This document shows positions 10,578-20,578 of a stretch of 64,000 nt of DNA, piece by piece. The number at the start of each line of letters is the position of its first letter. Position 1 is the first letter of the stretch. The notes below the pieces were generated by a model that was given only the letters and a program-made list of their open reading frames with translations, was not told the origin of the DNA and searched no databases. Both the position numbers and the translations under genes were made by a program. The stretch is taken from positions 2,903,185-2,967,184 of the forward strand of contig NZ_JAGKSR010000001.1 of the NCBI RefSeq assembly GCF_017939615.1, read 5' to 3'. This stretch comes from Microbacterium sp. BLY. GTDB taxonomy: Bacteria > Actinomycetota > Actinomycetes > Actinomycetales > Microbacteriaceae.

Positions 10578-12100
10578 CAGGCGGCCTTCGCCCGCAGGCC
10601 CTCGACGAGGAGCGCCGCGAGCTCCCGCGCCGCCTTCCTCGTCTCCGGGAGGAGGTTGGCGAAGACGATGGTCCCGCCGGCCGCGATCTGCGGGTCGTAC
10701 GGCACGCGGACCACGCTGCGAGCACGGGTCGCGAAGTGCGCCTCGAGCTCCCCCAGACGCACGAGGGGCGTCCCCGGCGTCGACTGGTTCAGCACGACGA
10801 TCGCATCGCGGGCCTGCTGCGCGTAGCCGTTCGTCTCCAGCCACGTGAGCGTCTCGGAGGCCAACCGCGCCTCGTCCACGCTGAGCCCGGAGACGATCAC
10901 GATCTGATCAGCGAGGTCGAGCGTCGCCGACATGACCGAGTGGACGATGCCGGTGCCGGTGTCGGTGAGCACGAGGGAGTAGTAGTGCGCCGCCACATCG
11001 GCGACGTCCCGGTAGTCGGTGTCGCTGAAGGCCTCCGCGACGCGAGGGTCCGCGTCCGACGCGAGCACGTCGAGCCGGGTCGCATCGCGCGCCACGATCG
11101 CGGAGATGTCGTGGTAACCGCGCACGTCGTCGCGGATGCGGACGAGGTCGCGCACGGACTTGCCGTGCTGCGGACGCTGCACCCGGTCGGCGAGGGTGCC
11201 GCGGTCCGGATTCGCGTCCACCGCGATGACGCGATCCTCCCTGGCATCGGCGAGCGCCATGCCCAGAAGCGCGGTGATCGTGGTCTTCCCCACTCCGCCC
11301 TTGCGGGAGAGCACGGGAACGAACCGGGCGCCACCCGCGAGCGGGGCGGCGATCCGTGCCGTGAGCGCCTTGCGCTCCCGCGCCCGTCGCCCATCACCGA
11401 TGTTCAGCCGTCGTCCGGACAGCGTGTAGAGCAGGTGACTCCACCCGCCCTCGGGCTCCGGCTTGGTCACGCGGTGCGGGTCGAGCAGGCGGTCGGGCGT
11501 GAGGAGGTCAGCGGACTCCCGCGCGGACTCCCCCAGCTCACCGAGACGCTTGGACGTGAGGGTGACGTCGGTGCGGGGCGCCGGCCGCGCGGCCGCGGGG
11601 ACAACAGGCTTTCCGTCGGCTTCGGGCATCGTGGTCTCCTTCTGCACGGGCGTCGTCTTCTGCACGGGCGTCGTCGTGGCGCGTGCCGACGCCGAGGCGC
11701 GGATCGGGGCCGCGGTCTCCGCGCGGTCGGCGACGGCCTTCGCGAGGAACAACGCCGCGGCGGTCTCCTCCTCCGCGGTGTCGTCGGTCGCGATCTCGGG
11801 CGTCGGAGCTGTGGCGGGCTCGTCCACCACGACCGCCTCGATCACCTCGTCGCGTCGCGGTGCGTCGTCCACGGGCCTCGGTGCGGCGGGAAGGGTGAGG
11901 TCGTCGACGATGAGATCGCCGATAACCTCCCCCTCCACCACGCCGTCGTCCGCGAGATCGTCATCGTCCTCCGTGGGAAGGGTCACGCGCACCTGCGCGG
12001 TTCCCCCCAGGATGCCGATGCCGGTGGTATCCACCGACGCGGCGTCGTCGAGTACGCCCAGCGACCCGTCTTCGGGGTCGCCGTTCTTCTTCGCGGTCAC
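10577..12100 (-). CDS. MinD/ParA-family ATPase with long disordered N-terminus
   Basis: A deviant Walker-A ATPase of 507 residues. The first ~190 residues are acidic and low complexity, including a short TTPVQK duplication. The ATPase domain has [11 protein letters not shown] (about 264-274), [14 protein letters not shown] and [11 protein letters not shown], where the usual conserved Asp-Cys is DTGTG. The C-terminal half resembles MinD-like proteins seen near secretion or flagellar genes, but no such partner lies here; its operon partner is def. GTG 12100 has GGAG 6 bases upstream. Its role in positioning or partitioning is inferred only from the fold. Confidence 0.85.
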   Translation of the reverse strand: MTAKKNGDPEDGSLGVLDDAASVDTTGIGILGGTAQVRVTLPTEDDDDLADDGVVEGEVIGDLIVDDLTLPAAPRPVDDAPRRDEVIEAVVVDEPATAPTPEIATDDTAEEETAAALFLAKAVADRAETAAPIRASASARATTTPVQKTTPVQKETTMPEADGKPVVPAAARPAPRTDVTLTSKRLGELGESARESADLLTPDRLLDPHRVTKPEPEGGWSHLLYTLSGRRLNIGDGRRARERKALTARIAAPLAGGARFVPVLSRKGGVGKTTITALLGMALADAREDRVIAVDANPDRGTLADRVQRPQHGKSVRDLVRIRDDVRGYHDISAIVARDATRLDVLASDADPRVAEAFSDTDYRDVADVAAHYYSLVLTDTGTGIVHSVMSATLDLADQIVIVSGLSVDEARLASETLTWLETNGYAQQARDAIVVLNQSTPGTPLVRLGELEAHFATRARSVVRVPYDPQIAAGGTIVFANLLPETRKAARELAALLVEGLRAKAA

Positions 12101-12165
12101 GTGTCACTCCAAACCTGTGCGAGCCTCGGGATGCGCCCAGGGTGCGCGGCCTCGCCCGCACAAGA

Positions 12166-15100
12166 TTAGTGCGCGGGTCGGATCACGACCAAAAGATCGC
12201 CGGCGTCCACCTGCTGCGTCTCGGCGATGGCGTGCCGCTCGACGACGCCGTCGACGGGGGCCGTGATCGCGGCTTCCATCTTCATCGCCTCGATCGACGC
12301 GACCGGCTCGCCCGCGCGCACCGTCGCCCCCACCTCCGCCTTGAGGGTGACCACGCCCGAGAAGGGGGCCGCCACCTGCCCGGGGACGGAGGTGTCCGCC
12401 TTCTCCACCTCGTGCGCCTCCACCGCGATGGAACGATCGCGCACGAACACCGGTCGGAGCTGGCCGTTCAGGGTCGTCATCACGGTCCGCATGCCCTTGT
12501 CGTCCGCCTCGCCGATCGCCTCGAGCCCGACATACAGCTGCACGCCGCGATCGATCTCGATGAGATGCTCCTGCCCGGGCACGAGCCCGTACAGGTAGTC
12601 GCTGGTGTCGAGCACGGAGAGGTCGCCGTACTGCTCGCGGCGCTCGCAGAACTCGGCCGTGGGAGCCGGGAAGAGGAGCGTGTTCAGACGGGATCGGCGC
12701 TGCTCGCTGGTCCCCGCCAGCTCCGCCTCATCCTGATCTGTGAGCGCCGTCAGCCCGGTGCGAACGGAACGACCGGCCAGCACCTTGGAACGGAACGGCT
12801 CCGGCCACCCTCCGGGGAGGTCGCCGAGCTCGCCCGCCATGAATCCGACGACGGAGTCGGGCACGTCGTACTTCTCGGGGTTCGCCTCGAAGTCGGCGGG
12901 GTCGGCCTTCACCGCGGCGAGGTGCAACGCCAGATCGCCGACCACCTTCGACGACGGCGTGACCTTGGGGACGCGTCCGAGGATGCGGTCCGCCGCGGCG
13001 TACATGTCCTCGATGAGCTCGAAGTCGTTGGCGAGGCCGAGGGCCTTGGCCTGCTGCCGCAGGTTGGACAGCTGCCCGCCCGGGATCTCGTGGTGGTACA
13101 CGCGTCCCGTGGGTCCGGGAAGCCCCGACTCGAACGGCGCGTACTGACGACGAACCGCCTCCCAGTACGGCTCCAGATCGGAGACCGCTGCCAGGGAGAG
13201 CCCGCTGTCCCGCTCGGTGTGGGCGAGGGCCGCCACGAGCGACGACAGCGAGGGCTGACTCGTGGTGCCGGAGAGCGGTGCCGACGCCGCGTCCACGGCG
13301 TCCACACCGGCCGCGCTGGCGGCGAGAAGGGTGGCGAGCTGACCGCCCGGGGTGTCGTGCGTGTGCAGGTGGACGGGGAGCTCGAAGCGCTCGCGCAGGG
13401 CGGAGACGAGCTTCGCCGCGGCGGCCGGACGCAGCAGACCCGCCATGTCCTTGATCGCGAGGATGTGGGCGCCGGCGGCGACGATCTGATCCGCCAGGCC
13501 CAGGTAGTAGTCGAGGGTGTAGAGCTGCTCGGCGGGATCCAGCAGATCACCGGTGTAGCACAGCGCGACCTCGGCCACCGCGGTCCCGGTGGCACGGACC
13601 GCCTCGATCGCCGGGCGCATCTGCTCCACATCGTTGAGCGCATCGAAGATGCGGAAGATGTCGACACCGCTCGCGGCCGCCTCCGCGACGAAGGCCTCCG
13701 CCACCGCCGTCGGGTACGGGGTGTACCCGACGGTGTTGCGTCCGCGCAGCAGCATCTGGATCGCGACGTTCGGCAGGGCCGCCCGCAGCTTGTCGAGACG
13801 CTCCCACGGGTCCTCCCCGAGGAAGCGCAGCGCCACATCGTACGTGGCACCGCCCCACGCCTCGACGGACAGCAGTTCCGGGGTGAGGCGGGCGAGGTAC
13901 GGTGCGGCGGCGACGAGGTCCTTCGTGCGGACGCGTGTCGCGAGGAGCGACTGGTGGGCGTCCCGGAACGTCGTGTCGGTGATCGCCAGAGCCGTCTGCT
14001 GTCGGAGCCCGCGAGCGAACTCCTCGGGGCCGACCGCGAGCAGCCGCTGCCGGGAGCCCGGGACGGGCTCCTGGCCGAGATCGATCGCGGGGAGCTTGTC
14101 GGCGGGATCGATCACACCCGGGTGCGCGCCGTGGGGCTTGTTCACCGTCACGTCGACGAGCCAATTGAGGATCTTCGTCCCGCGGTCCTTCGAGACCCGT
14201 CCACGCAGGAGCTCGGGACGTTCGTCGATGAAGGAGGTGCTGACATCGCCGCGGATGAAGGCCTCGTCCTCCAGCAGCGCCTGCAGGAACGGGATGTTCG
14301 TGGACACCCCGCGGATGCGGAACTCCGCGAGGGCCCGCCGCGCGCGGGCCACGGCTGCAGGGAAGTCGCGTCCACGGCAGGTCAGCTTCGCCAGCATCGA
14401 GTCGAAGTGCGGGCTGATCTGCGCCCCCTGGTGCACCGTGCCCCCGTCGAGCCGGATCCCCGCGCCGCCCGGCGAGCGGTAGGTGGTGATCTTGCCGGTG
14501 TCGGGCCGGAAGCCCTGAGTCGGGTCCTCCGTGGTGATGCGGCACTGCAGCGCGGCACCGCGCAGGTGCAGGTTCTCCTGCTGGAGTCCGAGCTCGGCAA
14601 GGGTCTGCCCCGCAGCGATGCGCATCTGGCTCTGCACGAGGTCGACGTCGGTGACCTCCTCGGTGACCGTGTGCTCGACCTGGATGCGCGGATTCATCTC
14701 GATGAACACGACCTCGCCCGCGCGCTCCCCCGCCGTCTCCAGCAGGAACTCGACGGTGCCGGCGTTCTCGTACCCGATGGAGCGGGCGAAGGCGACGGCG
14801 TACCCGTGCAGCGCGCGGCGCACGTCGTCGTCCAGGTTGGGGGCGGGCGCGATCTCCACGACCTTCTGATGCCGCCGCTGCACGGAGCAGTCGCGCTCGA
14901 ACAGGTGCACCGTCTCACCGGTCTTGTCGGCGAGGATCTGCACCTCGATGTGCCGGGGTCGCACGACGGCCTGCTCGAGGAACATCCGCGGATCGCCGAA
15001 TGCGCTCCCCGCTTCACGCATCGCCTCGGCGAGGGCGGGACCGAGATCCCCGAGCGTCTCGACGCGCCGCATGCCGCGGCCCCCGCCGCCGGCGACCGCC

Positions 15101-15573
15101 TTGGCGAACAGGGGGAAGCCGATCTCCTCCGCCTGGGCGACGAGCGCCTCGACGTCGTCCGAGGCCTCGGTCGAGCGGAGCACGGGGACGCCCGCCTCGA
15201 CGGCGTGGCGCTTCGCCTCGACCTTGTTGCCGGCCATCTCCAGGACCTTCGCCGGCGGGCCGATGAAGACGATGCCGTTCGCCGCGGCCTTCTCCGCCAA
15301 CTCGGGGTTCTCGGAGAGGAAGCCGTAGCCCGGGTAGATGGCGTCGGCGCCCGCTTCGGTGGCGACGCGGATGATCTCGTCCACGTCCAGGTAGGCGCGG
15401 ACCGGATGGCCGCGCTCGCCGATCTCGTACGCCTCGTCGGCCTTGAGCCTGTGGACCGAGCCGCGGTCCTCGTGCGGGAAGACGGCGACGGTGCGCGCCC
15501 CCACCTCCACGGCCGCTCGGAATGCCCGGATCGCGATCTCGCCACGATTCGCCACAAGGATCTTCTGGAACAT
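12166..15573 (-). CDS. pyc: pyruvate carboxylase
   Basis: A biotin enzyme that carboxylates pyruvate to oxaloacetate. The 1135 residues form a full single-chain type: N-terminal biotin carboxylase/ATP-grasp (from MFQKILVANRGEIAIR; biotin site region GGGGRGMR, QRRHQKVVEIAPAP), central carboxyltransferase (TDTTFRDAHQSLLATRVRT, metal and pyruvate site) and a C-terminal biotinyl domain with EAMKME. ATG 15573 follows AGAGGTG, giving a good ribosome site. The gene stands alone. Confidence 0.97.
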   Translation of the reverse strand: MFQKILVANRGEIAIRAFRAAVEVGARTVAVFPHEDRGSVHRLKADEAYEIGERGHPVRAYLDVDEIIRVATEAGADAIYPGYGFLSENPELAEKAAANGIVFIGPPAKVLEMAGNKVEAKRHAVEAGVPVLRSTEASDDVEALVAQAEEIGFPLFAKAVAGGGGRGMRRVETLGDLGPALAEAMREAGSAFGDPRMFLEQAVVRPRHIEVQILADKTGETVHLFERDCSVQRRHQKVVEIAPAPNLDDDVRRALHGYAVAFARSIGYENAGTVEFLLETAGERAGEVVFIEMNPRIQVEHTVTEEVTDVDLVQSQMRIAAGQTLAELGLQQENLHLRGAALQCRITTEDPTQGFRPDTGKITTYRSPGGAGIRLDGGTVHQGAQISPHFDSMLAKLTCRGRDFPAAVARARRALAEFRIRGVSTNIPFLQALLEDEAFIRGDVSTSFIDERPELLRGRVSKDRGTKILNWLVDVTVNKPHGAHPGVIDPADKLPAIDLGQEPVPGSRQRLLAVGPEEFARGLRQQTALAITDTTFRDAHQSLLATRVRTKDLVAAAPYLARLTPELLSVEAWGGATYDVALRFLGEDPWERLDKLRAALPNVAIQMLLRGRNTVGYTPYPTAVAEAFVAEAAASGVDIFRIFDALNDVEQMRPAIEAVRATGTAVAEVALCYTGDLLDPAEQLYTLDYYLGLADQIVAAGAHILAIKDMAGLLRPAAAAKLVSALRERFELPVHLHTHDTPGGQLATLLAASAAGVDAVDAASAPLSGTTSQPSLSSLVAALAHTERDSGLSLAAVSDLEPYWEAVRRQYAPFESGLPGPTGRVYHHEIPGGQLSNLRQQAKALGLANDFELIEDMYAAADRILGRVPKVTPSSKVVGDLALHLAAVKADPADFEANPEKYDVPDSVVGFMAGELGDLPGGWPEPFRSKVLAGRSVRTGLTALTDQDEAELAGTSEQRRSRLNTLLFPAPTAEFCERREQYGDLSVLDTSDYLYGLVPGQEHLIEIDRGVQLYVGLEAIGEADDKGMRTVMTTLNGQLRPVFVRDRSIAVEAHEVEKADTSVPGQVAAPFSGVVTLKAEVGATVRAGEPVASIEAMKMEAAITAPVDGVVERHAIAETQQVDAGDLLVVIRPAH

Positions 15574-15665
15574 GCACACCTCTGAGAGCTCGATGCACGG
15601 CCGAAGCACGCACATGGGGCGGGGCTGAGTGTTCCCCCAGCCTAGGGGAAGGTAACGTGGAGTCC

Positions 15666-16478
15666 GTGCACGTACTCAGCGTCAGCTCTCTCAAGGGAGG
15701 CGTCGGCAAGACGACCGTGACACTCGGGCTGGCCTCCGCGGCTTTCGCCCGAGGCGTCCGGACGCTCGTCGTCGACCTCGACCCGCAGTCCGACGTCTCC
15801 ACCGGGATGGACATCCAGGTCGCCGGACGACTCAACATCGCCGATGTGCTGGCGAACCCGAAGGAGAAGACCGTCCGTCAGGCGATCACCTCCAGCGGCT
15901 GGGCCAAGGTCCACCCCGGCACGATCGACGTGCTGATCGGCAGCCCCTCCGCCATCAACTTCGACGGCCCGCACCCGAGCGTGCGCGACGTGTGGAAGCT
16001 CGAGGAGGCCCTCGCGGCCGTCGAGGCGGACTACGACCTCGTGCTCATCGACTGCGCCCCGTCGCTGAACGCCCTGACCCGCACTGCCTGGGCGGCGAGC
16101 GACCGGGTCATGGTCGTCACCGAGCCCGGCCTCTTCTCCGTGGCGGCCGCGGACCGCGCCCTCCGCGCGATCGAGGAGATCCGTCGCGGACTCTCCCCCC
16201 GCCTGCAGCCGCTCGGCATCGTCGTCAACCGCGTCCGGCCGCAGTCGATCGAGCACCAGTTCCGCATCAAGGAGCTGCGGGACATGTTCGGCCCCCTGGT
16301 CCTCTCGCCCCAGCTCCCGGAGCGCACCTCGCTGCAGCAGGCGCAGGGCGCCGCGAAGCCGCTGCACATCTGGCCCGGTGATTCCGCGCAGGAGCTCGCC
16401 GCCGACTTCGACCAGCTCCTCGACCGCATCATCCGTACGGGGCGCGTCCCCGTTACGGAGAACGGACCGCAGAGCTGA
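15666..16478 (+). CDS. ParA/Soj-family chromosome-partition-type ATPase
   Basis: A 270-residue ParA-like ATPase: [19 protein letters not shown] (about 9-27), VVDLDPQSDVSTGMD, VLIDCAPSLNALTRTA. It is shorter than the parA at 53 kb and lacks the N-terminal extension, so it is a second family member. GTG 15666 is chosen because TAACGT sits 7 bases before it; GTG 15657 lies within that -10 box. No parB is next to it. It neighbours the FtsR and GarA genes, which hints at a cell-cycle role, but this is inference. Confidence 0.88.
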   Translation: MHVLSVSSLKGGVGKTTVTLGLASAAFARGVRTLVVDLDPQSDVSTGMDIQVAGRLNIADVLANPKEKTVRQAITSSGWAKVHPGTIDVLIGSPSAINFDGPHPSVRDVWKLEEALAAVEADYDLVLIDCAPSLNALTRTAWAASDRVMVVTEPGLFSVAAADRALRAIEEIRRGLSPRLQPLGIVVNRVRPQSIEHQFRIKELRDMFGPLVLSPQLPERTSLQQAQGAAKPLHIWPGDSAQELAADFDQLLDRIIRTGRVPVTENGPQS

Positions 16479-16491
16479 CGCGACGCCACAC

Positions 16492-16524
16492 GAAACGGCC
16501 ATCCTCTTCGAGGGTGGCCGTTCT
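16492..16524. terminator. bidirectional hairpin terminator
   Basis: AACGGCCA / TGGCCGTT arms (16494-16501 with 16515-16522), extended by CCTC/GAGG around a TTC loop, lie between the convergent ATPase and MerR genes. Confidence 0.75.
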
Positions 16525-16544
16525 TCGTGAAGCGGGAGGAGGCG

Positions 16545-17090
16545 TCAGGCGGTGCGCTTGGCGCGTCGGGCCGAGAGCTCGTCGACGGGGTCCGGAGCGG
16601 TCGGATCGAAGGCGACGAGGGTCGACTCCACCTCGCGGAGGACCTTGCCGACGGCGATGCCGAAAACGCCCTGACCACGGCTGACGAGGTCGATCACCTC
16701 ATCGTTCGACGTGCAGAGGTAGACGGACGCGCCATCGCTCATGAGGGTCGTGCCCGCGAGGTCGCGGATGCCGGCACGACGGAGCTCGTCCACGGCGGTG
16801 CGGATCTGCTGCAGGGAGATGCCGGTGTCGAGCAGGCTCTTGACGAGCTTGAGCACGAGGATGTCGCGGAAACCGTAGAGACGCTGCGAGCCGGAGCCGT
16901 TCGCGCCGCGGACCGTGGGCTCCACGAGCTCGGTACGAGCCCAGTAGTCCAGCTGACGGTACGTGATGCCGGCGGCGCGAGCGGCGACCGCACCGCGGTA
17001 CCCGACCTCGTCATCCATCGCGGGCAGACCGTCCGTGAAGAGGAGTTCGGTCACGAACCGCGGGTCGCCTGCGAGCTCATCCGCATTCAT
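16545..17090 (-). CDS. MerR-family regulator (Rv1830-like)
   Basis: A helix-turn-helix regulator of 181 residues. The HTH is GYRGAVAARAAGITYRQLDYWARTELVEPT (about 30-58), followed by the SGSQRLYGFRDILVLKLVKSLLDTGISLQQIR dimer helix. The C-terminal ~85 residues are not a metal-binding domain (no Cys pair), matching the Rv1830 type. It is the third gene of the garA-ftsR-Rv1830 order. It is separated from the gene before it by 99 bases, so it has its own promoter space (TACCGT near 17122 on the minus strand). Confidence 0.9.
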   Translation of the reverse strand: MNADELAGDPRFVTELLFTDGLPAMDDEVGYRGAVAARAAGITYRQLDYWARTELVEPTVRGANGSGSQRLYGFRDILVLKLVKSLLDTGISLQQIRTAVDELRRAGIRDLAGTTLMSDGASVYLCTSNDEVIDLVSRGQGVFGIAVGKVLREVESTLVAFDPTAPDPVDELSARRAKRTA

Positions 17091-17189
17091 CTGAAATCCT
17101 CCCTGGAACGGTTATCTCCACGGTAGAGCAGGGTCCCGGCACCGGCAACGACATCCGTGCGCCGCCGAAGGTGTGTCGCAATCAGTTCG

Positions 17190-17876
17190 TTACGAAAGGA
17201 TGCGCGTGAGCGCGTCCTTCACGAACAGGGTCCGCACGTCGTCGATCCTCTTGGCCAGCTCGGGAGCCAGCTCGTTCGCCCGCGCGCGTGAGGTGGCGTC
17301 CGTCCGCCGCAGCAGCGTGGACAGCGCCGACTCGATGAGGGACACCTCGCGCTCCGCGCCCTGCCGGAGGGAGCGGAGGTGACGCGGCTCGATGCCGTGG
17401 CGGTCGAGCGCCACGAGTCCCCGCAGCAGCGCGACGGTGGACTCGGGATAGGTCTCCTGGGCGGTGATCACACCCGTGCTGATCGCATCGTTGAGCAGCT
17501 GCGGGCCCGCACCGGCGGCGGCCAGAAGCTCCTCCCGGCGGTAGCGGCGCGGTGCGGGGGCGATCGAGGGCGGCGGGGCGAGCGCGGCGGCCTCCCCCGA
17601 GGCCTCCGCCTCGTCGAGCTGCTCCCGGATCACGCTGAGCGGCAGGTAGTGGTCCCGCTGCAGGGTGAGGCCCAGACGGAGCCGTTCGATGTCGGCGGCC
17701 GAGAACTTCCGGTACCCGGACTCCGTGCGCGACGGGCGGACGATGCCCTGCACCTCGAGGAACCGCAGCTTGCTGGAGGTCAGGTCGGGGAACTCCGGTG
17801 TGAGGCGGGCGAGCACCTGACCGATGCTCAGCAGGCCCGCGGACGCCGAGCGTTCGCGGGCGGGAGTCCCCGCCAT
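17190..17876 (-). CDS. ftsR: MerR-family cell-division regulator FtsR (Rv1828-like)
   Basis: A 228-residue regulator with the N-terminal winged HTH LLSIGQVLARLTPEFPDLTSSKLRFLEVQGIVRPSRT and SGYRKFSAADIERLRLGLTLQRDHYLPLSVIREQLD. The length and pattern fit Rv1828, called FtsR in Corynebacterium where it activates ftsZ. The ATG overlaps the garA stop by one base, so the two are co-translated. It probably acts as an activator of division genes; direct targets cannot be seen here. Confidence 0.88.
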   Translation of the reverse strand: MAGTPARERSASAGLLSIGQVLARLTPEFPDLTSSKLRFLEVQGIVRPSRTESGYRKFSAADIERLRLGLTLQRDHYLPLSVIREQLDEAEASGEAAALAPPPSIAPAPRRYRREELLAAAGAGPQLLNDAISTGVITAQETYPESTVALLRGLVALDRHGIEPRHLRSLRQGAEREVSLIESALSTLLRRTDATSRARANELAPELAKRIDDVRTLFVKDALTRILS

Positions 17877-18361
17877 CAGGCGGTCGCCGCGACGCGATCG
17901 AGCGGTGACGCGAAGAAGTTCAGCCGGAACTTGCCGACCCGGAGTTCAGAGCCGTCCACCAGGGTGCTGCGGTCGACGCGCTCCCCGTTGACGTAAGTGC
18001 CGTTGAGCGACCGCTGGTCGATGATCTCGAACGTCGTCCCGTTGCGGGTGATCTCTGCATGGCGGCGCGACACCGTGACGTCGTCGAAGAAGATGTCGGC
18101 CTCGGGATGACGCCCCACCGTGGTCACGTCGGTGTCGAGCAGGTAGCGGGCTCCCGCGAGTGCGCCGGAACGCACGAGCAGCAGCGCCGAGCCCGACGGC
18201 AGCGCCGCGATCGCCGACTGCTCGACATCGGTCAACTCCACGCCGAACGGCACGAAGGACAGATCGGAGTCGTGTCCGAACGTCTGCGTCACATCGTGTC
18301 TGGGCTCGCCGGAGCGATGGATGGCGGCTTCACCGGCCGGTCGGCTGTCGCTGTCTGTCAC
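17876..18361 (-). CDS. garA: FHA-domain protein GarA/OdhI
   Basis: A phosphorylation-controlled inhibitor of 2-oxoglutarate dehydrogenase in relatives. The 161 residues have a short N-terminal tail with T-Q-T-F (T25 and T27), aligned with the kinase-target ETT site of GarA/OdhI. A zinc-ribbon-free linker follows, then an FHA domain (about 70-155) with VGRHPEADIFFDDVTVSRRHAEI and RSLNGTYVNGERV. GTG 18361 is preceded by AGGAGG. The T-Q-T in place of E-T-T removes the acidic residue before the phosphosite. The likely kinases are PASTA kinases like the one at 3.9 kb. Confidence 0.92.
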   Translation of the reverse strand: MTDSDSRPAGEAAIHRSGEPRHDVTQTFGHDSDLSFVPFGVELTDVEQSAIAALPSGSALLLVRSGALAGARYLLDTDVTTVGRHPEADIFFDDVTVSRRHAEITRNGTTFEIIDQRSLNGTYVNGERVDRSTLVDGSELRVGKFRLNFFASPLDRVAATA

Positions 18362-18461
18362 TGTGCCCTCCTGACTGTCCAGACTATCCGATCCGGAGCG
18401 CCGCGCGGGAGCCGGGTTTCACACTCAGCGGTCCCATACCGGGGATTCATAGGCTGGACTC

Positions 18462-19118
18462 GTGAAGACCAAAGCCCTGCGCCGCCCCGCCACCCCGATC
18501 GCCCTCGCAGCTGGCCTCCTCGCCACCTTCCTCGTGCTCTTCTCCCCGCTGTCGGCGTCCGCCCACGACGCCCTCCTGTCGTCGTCGCCCGCGGCGGACA
18601 GCACGGTCGAGACGCTGCCCTCGGCTCTCACGCTCACCTTCAACGCCAAGCTGATCGACGGCGAAGGGGCGACGGAGCTCGTCGTCACCGATCCGACGGG
18701 CGCCTCGGTGATCGACGGCTCCCCCACCGTCGACGGAGCGATCGTGACCCAGCCCCTCCGCGGCTCGGGCCCGGCGGGCGAGTACCACGTGGTGTGGAAG
18801 GTCGTCTCCAGCGACGGCCATCCGACGTCCGGGGAGTTCTCCTTCACCGTCTCGGTCGGTGACGAGGGCACGGCGACGGCGGAGCCCACCGCCGCTCCGA
18901 CCACGGCCGCCCCCACCACGGCGCAGACCGCCGCACCCGAGCCCCCCGCGACGACCACGCCCGCGGCCGCGGACGGCGGCGACAGCGGCGCATCGGCGTG
19001 GATCTGGGCGATCTCGATCGCCGGGGTGCTCGCCGCGCTGGCGGTGGCCGTCTGGCTGACGATGCGCGGTCGGAGAGGCACCGCTCCGACCGATTCCGAC
19101 GCCCCCTCGGAGCGATAG
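18462..19118 (+). CDS. CopC-domain protein, secreted and C-terminally anchored
   Basis: A copper-resistance CopC/YobA-type protein of 218 residues. The signal peptide (1-34) ends SASA and the mature chain starts with His35, the N-terminal Cu(II) ligand of CopC. The CopC beta fold runs to about residue 127 (SSPAADSTVETLPSALTLTF..., SSDGHPTSGEFSFTV with another His). An Ala/Thr/Pro linker leads to a transmembrane helix (about 180-202) and a basic tail. GTG 18462 has TAGGCT 6 bases before it. No CopD partner lies adjacent. Confidence 0.9.
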   Translation: MKTKALRRPATPIALAAGLLATFLVLFSPLSASAHDALLSSSPAADSTVETLPSALTLTFNAKLIDGEGATELVVTDPTGASVIDGSPTVDGAIVTQPLRGSGPAGEYHVVWKVVSSDGHPTSGEFSFTVSVGDEGTATAEPTAAPTTAAPTTAQTAAPEPPATTTPAAADGGDSGASAWIWAISIAGVLAALAVAVWLTMRGRRGTAPTDSDAPSER

Positions 19119-19127
19119 GCTTAAGGC

Positions 19128-20525
19128 ATGCCACATTACGACGTCGTCATCCTTGGTGCAGGTCCTGGCGGATACGTCGCTGCGGTTCGCAGCGCGCAGC
19201 TCGGTCTGTCCACCGCCATCATCGAGGAGAAGTACTGGGGTGGTGTCTGCCTCAACGTCGGCTGCATCCCTTCCAAGGCGCTCCTGAAGAACGCGGAGAT
19301 CGCGCACACGCTGAACCACAAGGCCGACTTCTTCGGGATCTCCGGAGAGTTCACGATCGACTACGGCAAGGCGTTCGACCGCAGCCGTGTCGTCGCGGAC
19401 GGCCGGGTCAAGGGCATCCACTTCCTCATGAAGAAGAACAAGGTGACCGAGTACGACGGCCGCGGCACCTTCACCGGCCCGAAGGCCATCTCGGTCGCGA
19501 AGTCGGACGGCTCCACCGAGGAGGTCACGTTCGACAACGTGATCATCGCGACCGGATCGAAGGTCCGCCTCCTCCCCGGCGTGCAGCTCAGCGAGAACGT
19601 GGTGACTTACGAGGAGCAGATCCTCTCCCGCGAGCTGCCGAAGTCCATCGTGATCGTCGGCGCCGGCGCCATCGGCATGGAGTTCGCCTACGTGATGACG
19701 AACTACGGCGTGAAGGTCACGATCATCGAGTTCCTCGACCGCGCGCTTCCCAACGAGGACGCCGACGTGTCGAAGGAGATCACGAAGCAGTACAAGAACT
19801 ACGGCGTCGACATCCTCACCTCCACCAAGGTCGAGTCGGTCGTCGACAACGGCTCCTCCGTGACCGTCTCCTACACGGGCAAGGACGGCCAGCAGGCCTC
19901 GATCGACGCCGACAAGGTGCTCATGTCGGTCGGCTTCGCCCCGAACGTCGAGGGCTTCGGGCTCGAGAAGACGGGCGTGAAGCTCACCGAGCGCGGTGCG
20001 ATCGACATCGACGACCACATGCGCACGAACGTCGAGGGCATCTACGCTATCGGCGACGTCACCGCCAAGCTGCAGCTCGCCCACGTGGCCGAGGCGCAGG
20101 GCGTCGTCGCAGCCGAGACGATCGGCGGCGCGGAGACCATGCCCCTGGGCGACTACCGGATGATGCCGCGGGCGACCTTCTGCTCGCCGCAGGTGGCGTC
20201 GTTCGGACTCACCGAGCAGCAGGCGAAGGACGAGGGCCGCGAGATCAAGGTCGCGACCTTCCCGTTCATGGCCAACGGCAAGGCGCACGGCCTCGGCGAG
20301 CCGGTCGGCTTCGTCAAGCTCATCGCCGACGCCGAGCACCTGGAGCTCATCGGCGCGCACATGATCGGTCCGGACGTGTCGGAGCTGCTGCCCGAGCTGA
20401 CGCTCGCGCAGAAGTGGGACCTCACGGCTCTCGAGCTGGCCCGCAACGTCCACACGCACCCGACGCTGTCGGAGGCGCTGCAGGAGGGCTTCCACGGGCT
20501 CGCCGGCCACATGATCAACTTCTGA
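19128..20525 (+). CDS. lpdA: dihydrolipoyl dehydrogenase (E3)
   Basis: A flavoprotein of 465 residues that reoxidises dihydrolipoamide in the 2-oxoacid dehydrogenase and glycine cleavage complexes. FAD site GAGPGG (10-15), redox pair CLNVGC (C41 and C46), NAD site GAGAIGMEF, and C-terminal HTHPTLSEA with the catalytic His. ATG 19128 has TAGGCT 6 bases upstream (leaderless). It lies beside garA, whose product inhibits the 2-oxoglutarate dehydrogenase that uses E3. Confidence 0.96.
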   Translation: MPHYDVVILGAGPGGYVAAVRSAQLGLSTAIIEEKYWGGVCLNVGCIPSKALLKNAEIAHTLNHKADFFGISGEFTIDYGKAFDRSRVVADGRVKGIHFLMKKNKVTEYDGRGTFTGPKAISVAKSDGSTEEVTFDNVIIATGSKVRLLPGVQLSENVVTYEEQILSRELPKSIVIVGAGAIGMEFAYVMTNYGVKVTIIEFLDRALPNEDADVSKEITKQYKNYGVDILTSTKVESVVDNGSSVTVSYTGKDGQQASIDADKVLMSVGFAPNVEGFGLEKTGVKLTERGAIDIDDHMRTNVEGIYAIGDVTAKLQLAHVAEAQGVVAAETIGGAETMPLGDYRMMPRATFCSPQVASFGLTEQQAKDEGREIKVATFPFMANGKAHGLGEPVGFVKLIADAEHLELIGAHMIGPDVSELLPELTLAQKWDLTALELARNVHTHPTLSEALQEGFHGLAGHMINF

Positions 20526-20536
20526 TCCGTCGCCTC

Positions 20537-20575
20537 GAGAAGGCCCGGTCCGCGCATCGCGGACCGGGCCTTCTC
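20537..20575. terminator. bidirectional hairpin terminator
   Basis: GAGAAGGCCCGGTCCGCG pairs perfectly with CGCGGACCGGGCCTTCTC around CAT (18-bp stem) between lpdA and the convergent oxidoreductase gene. Confidence 0.85.
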
Positions 20576-20578
20576 GCG

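Noticed and set aside
12142..15585. Very long open frame (1147 codons) on the plus strand opposite pyruvate carboxylase.
   Set aside because: Long antisense frames are expected opposite high-GC genes with strong codon bias. The product is Arg/Asp/Gly-rich with no domain, while the minus-strand gene is an unambiguous full-length pyc.
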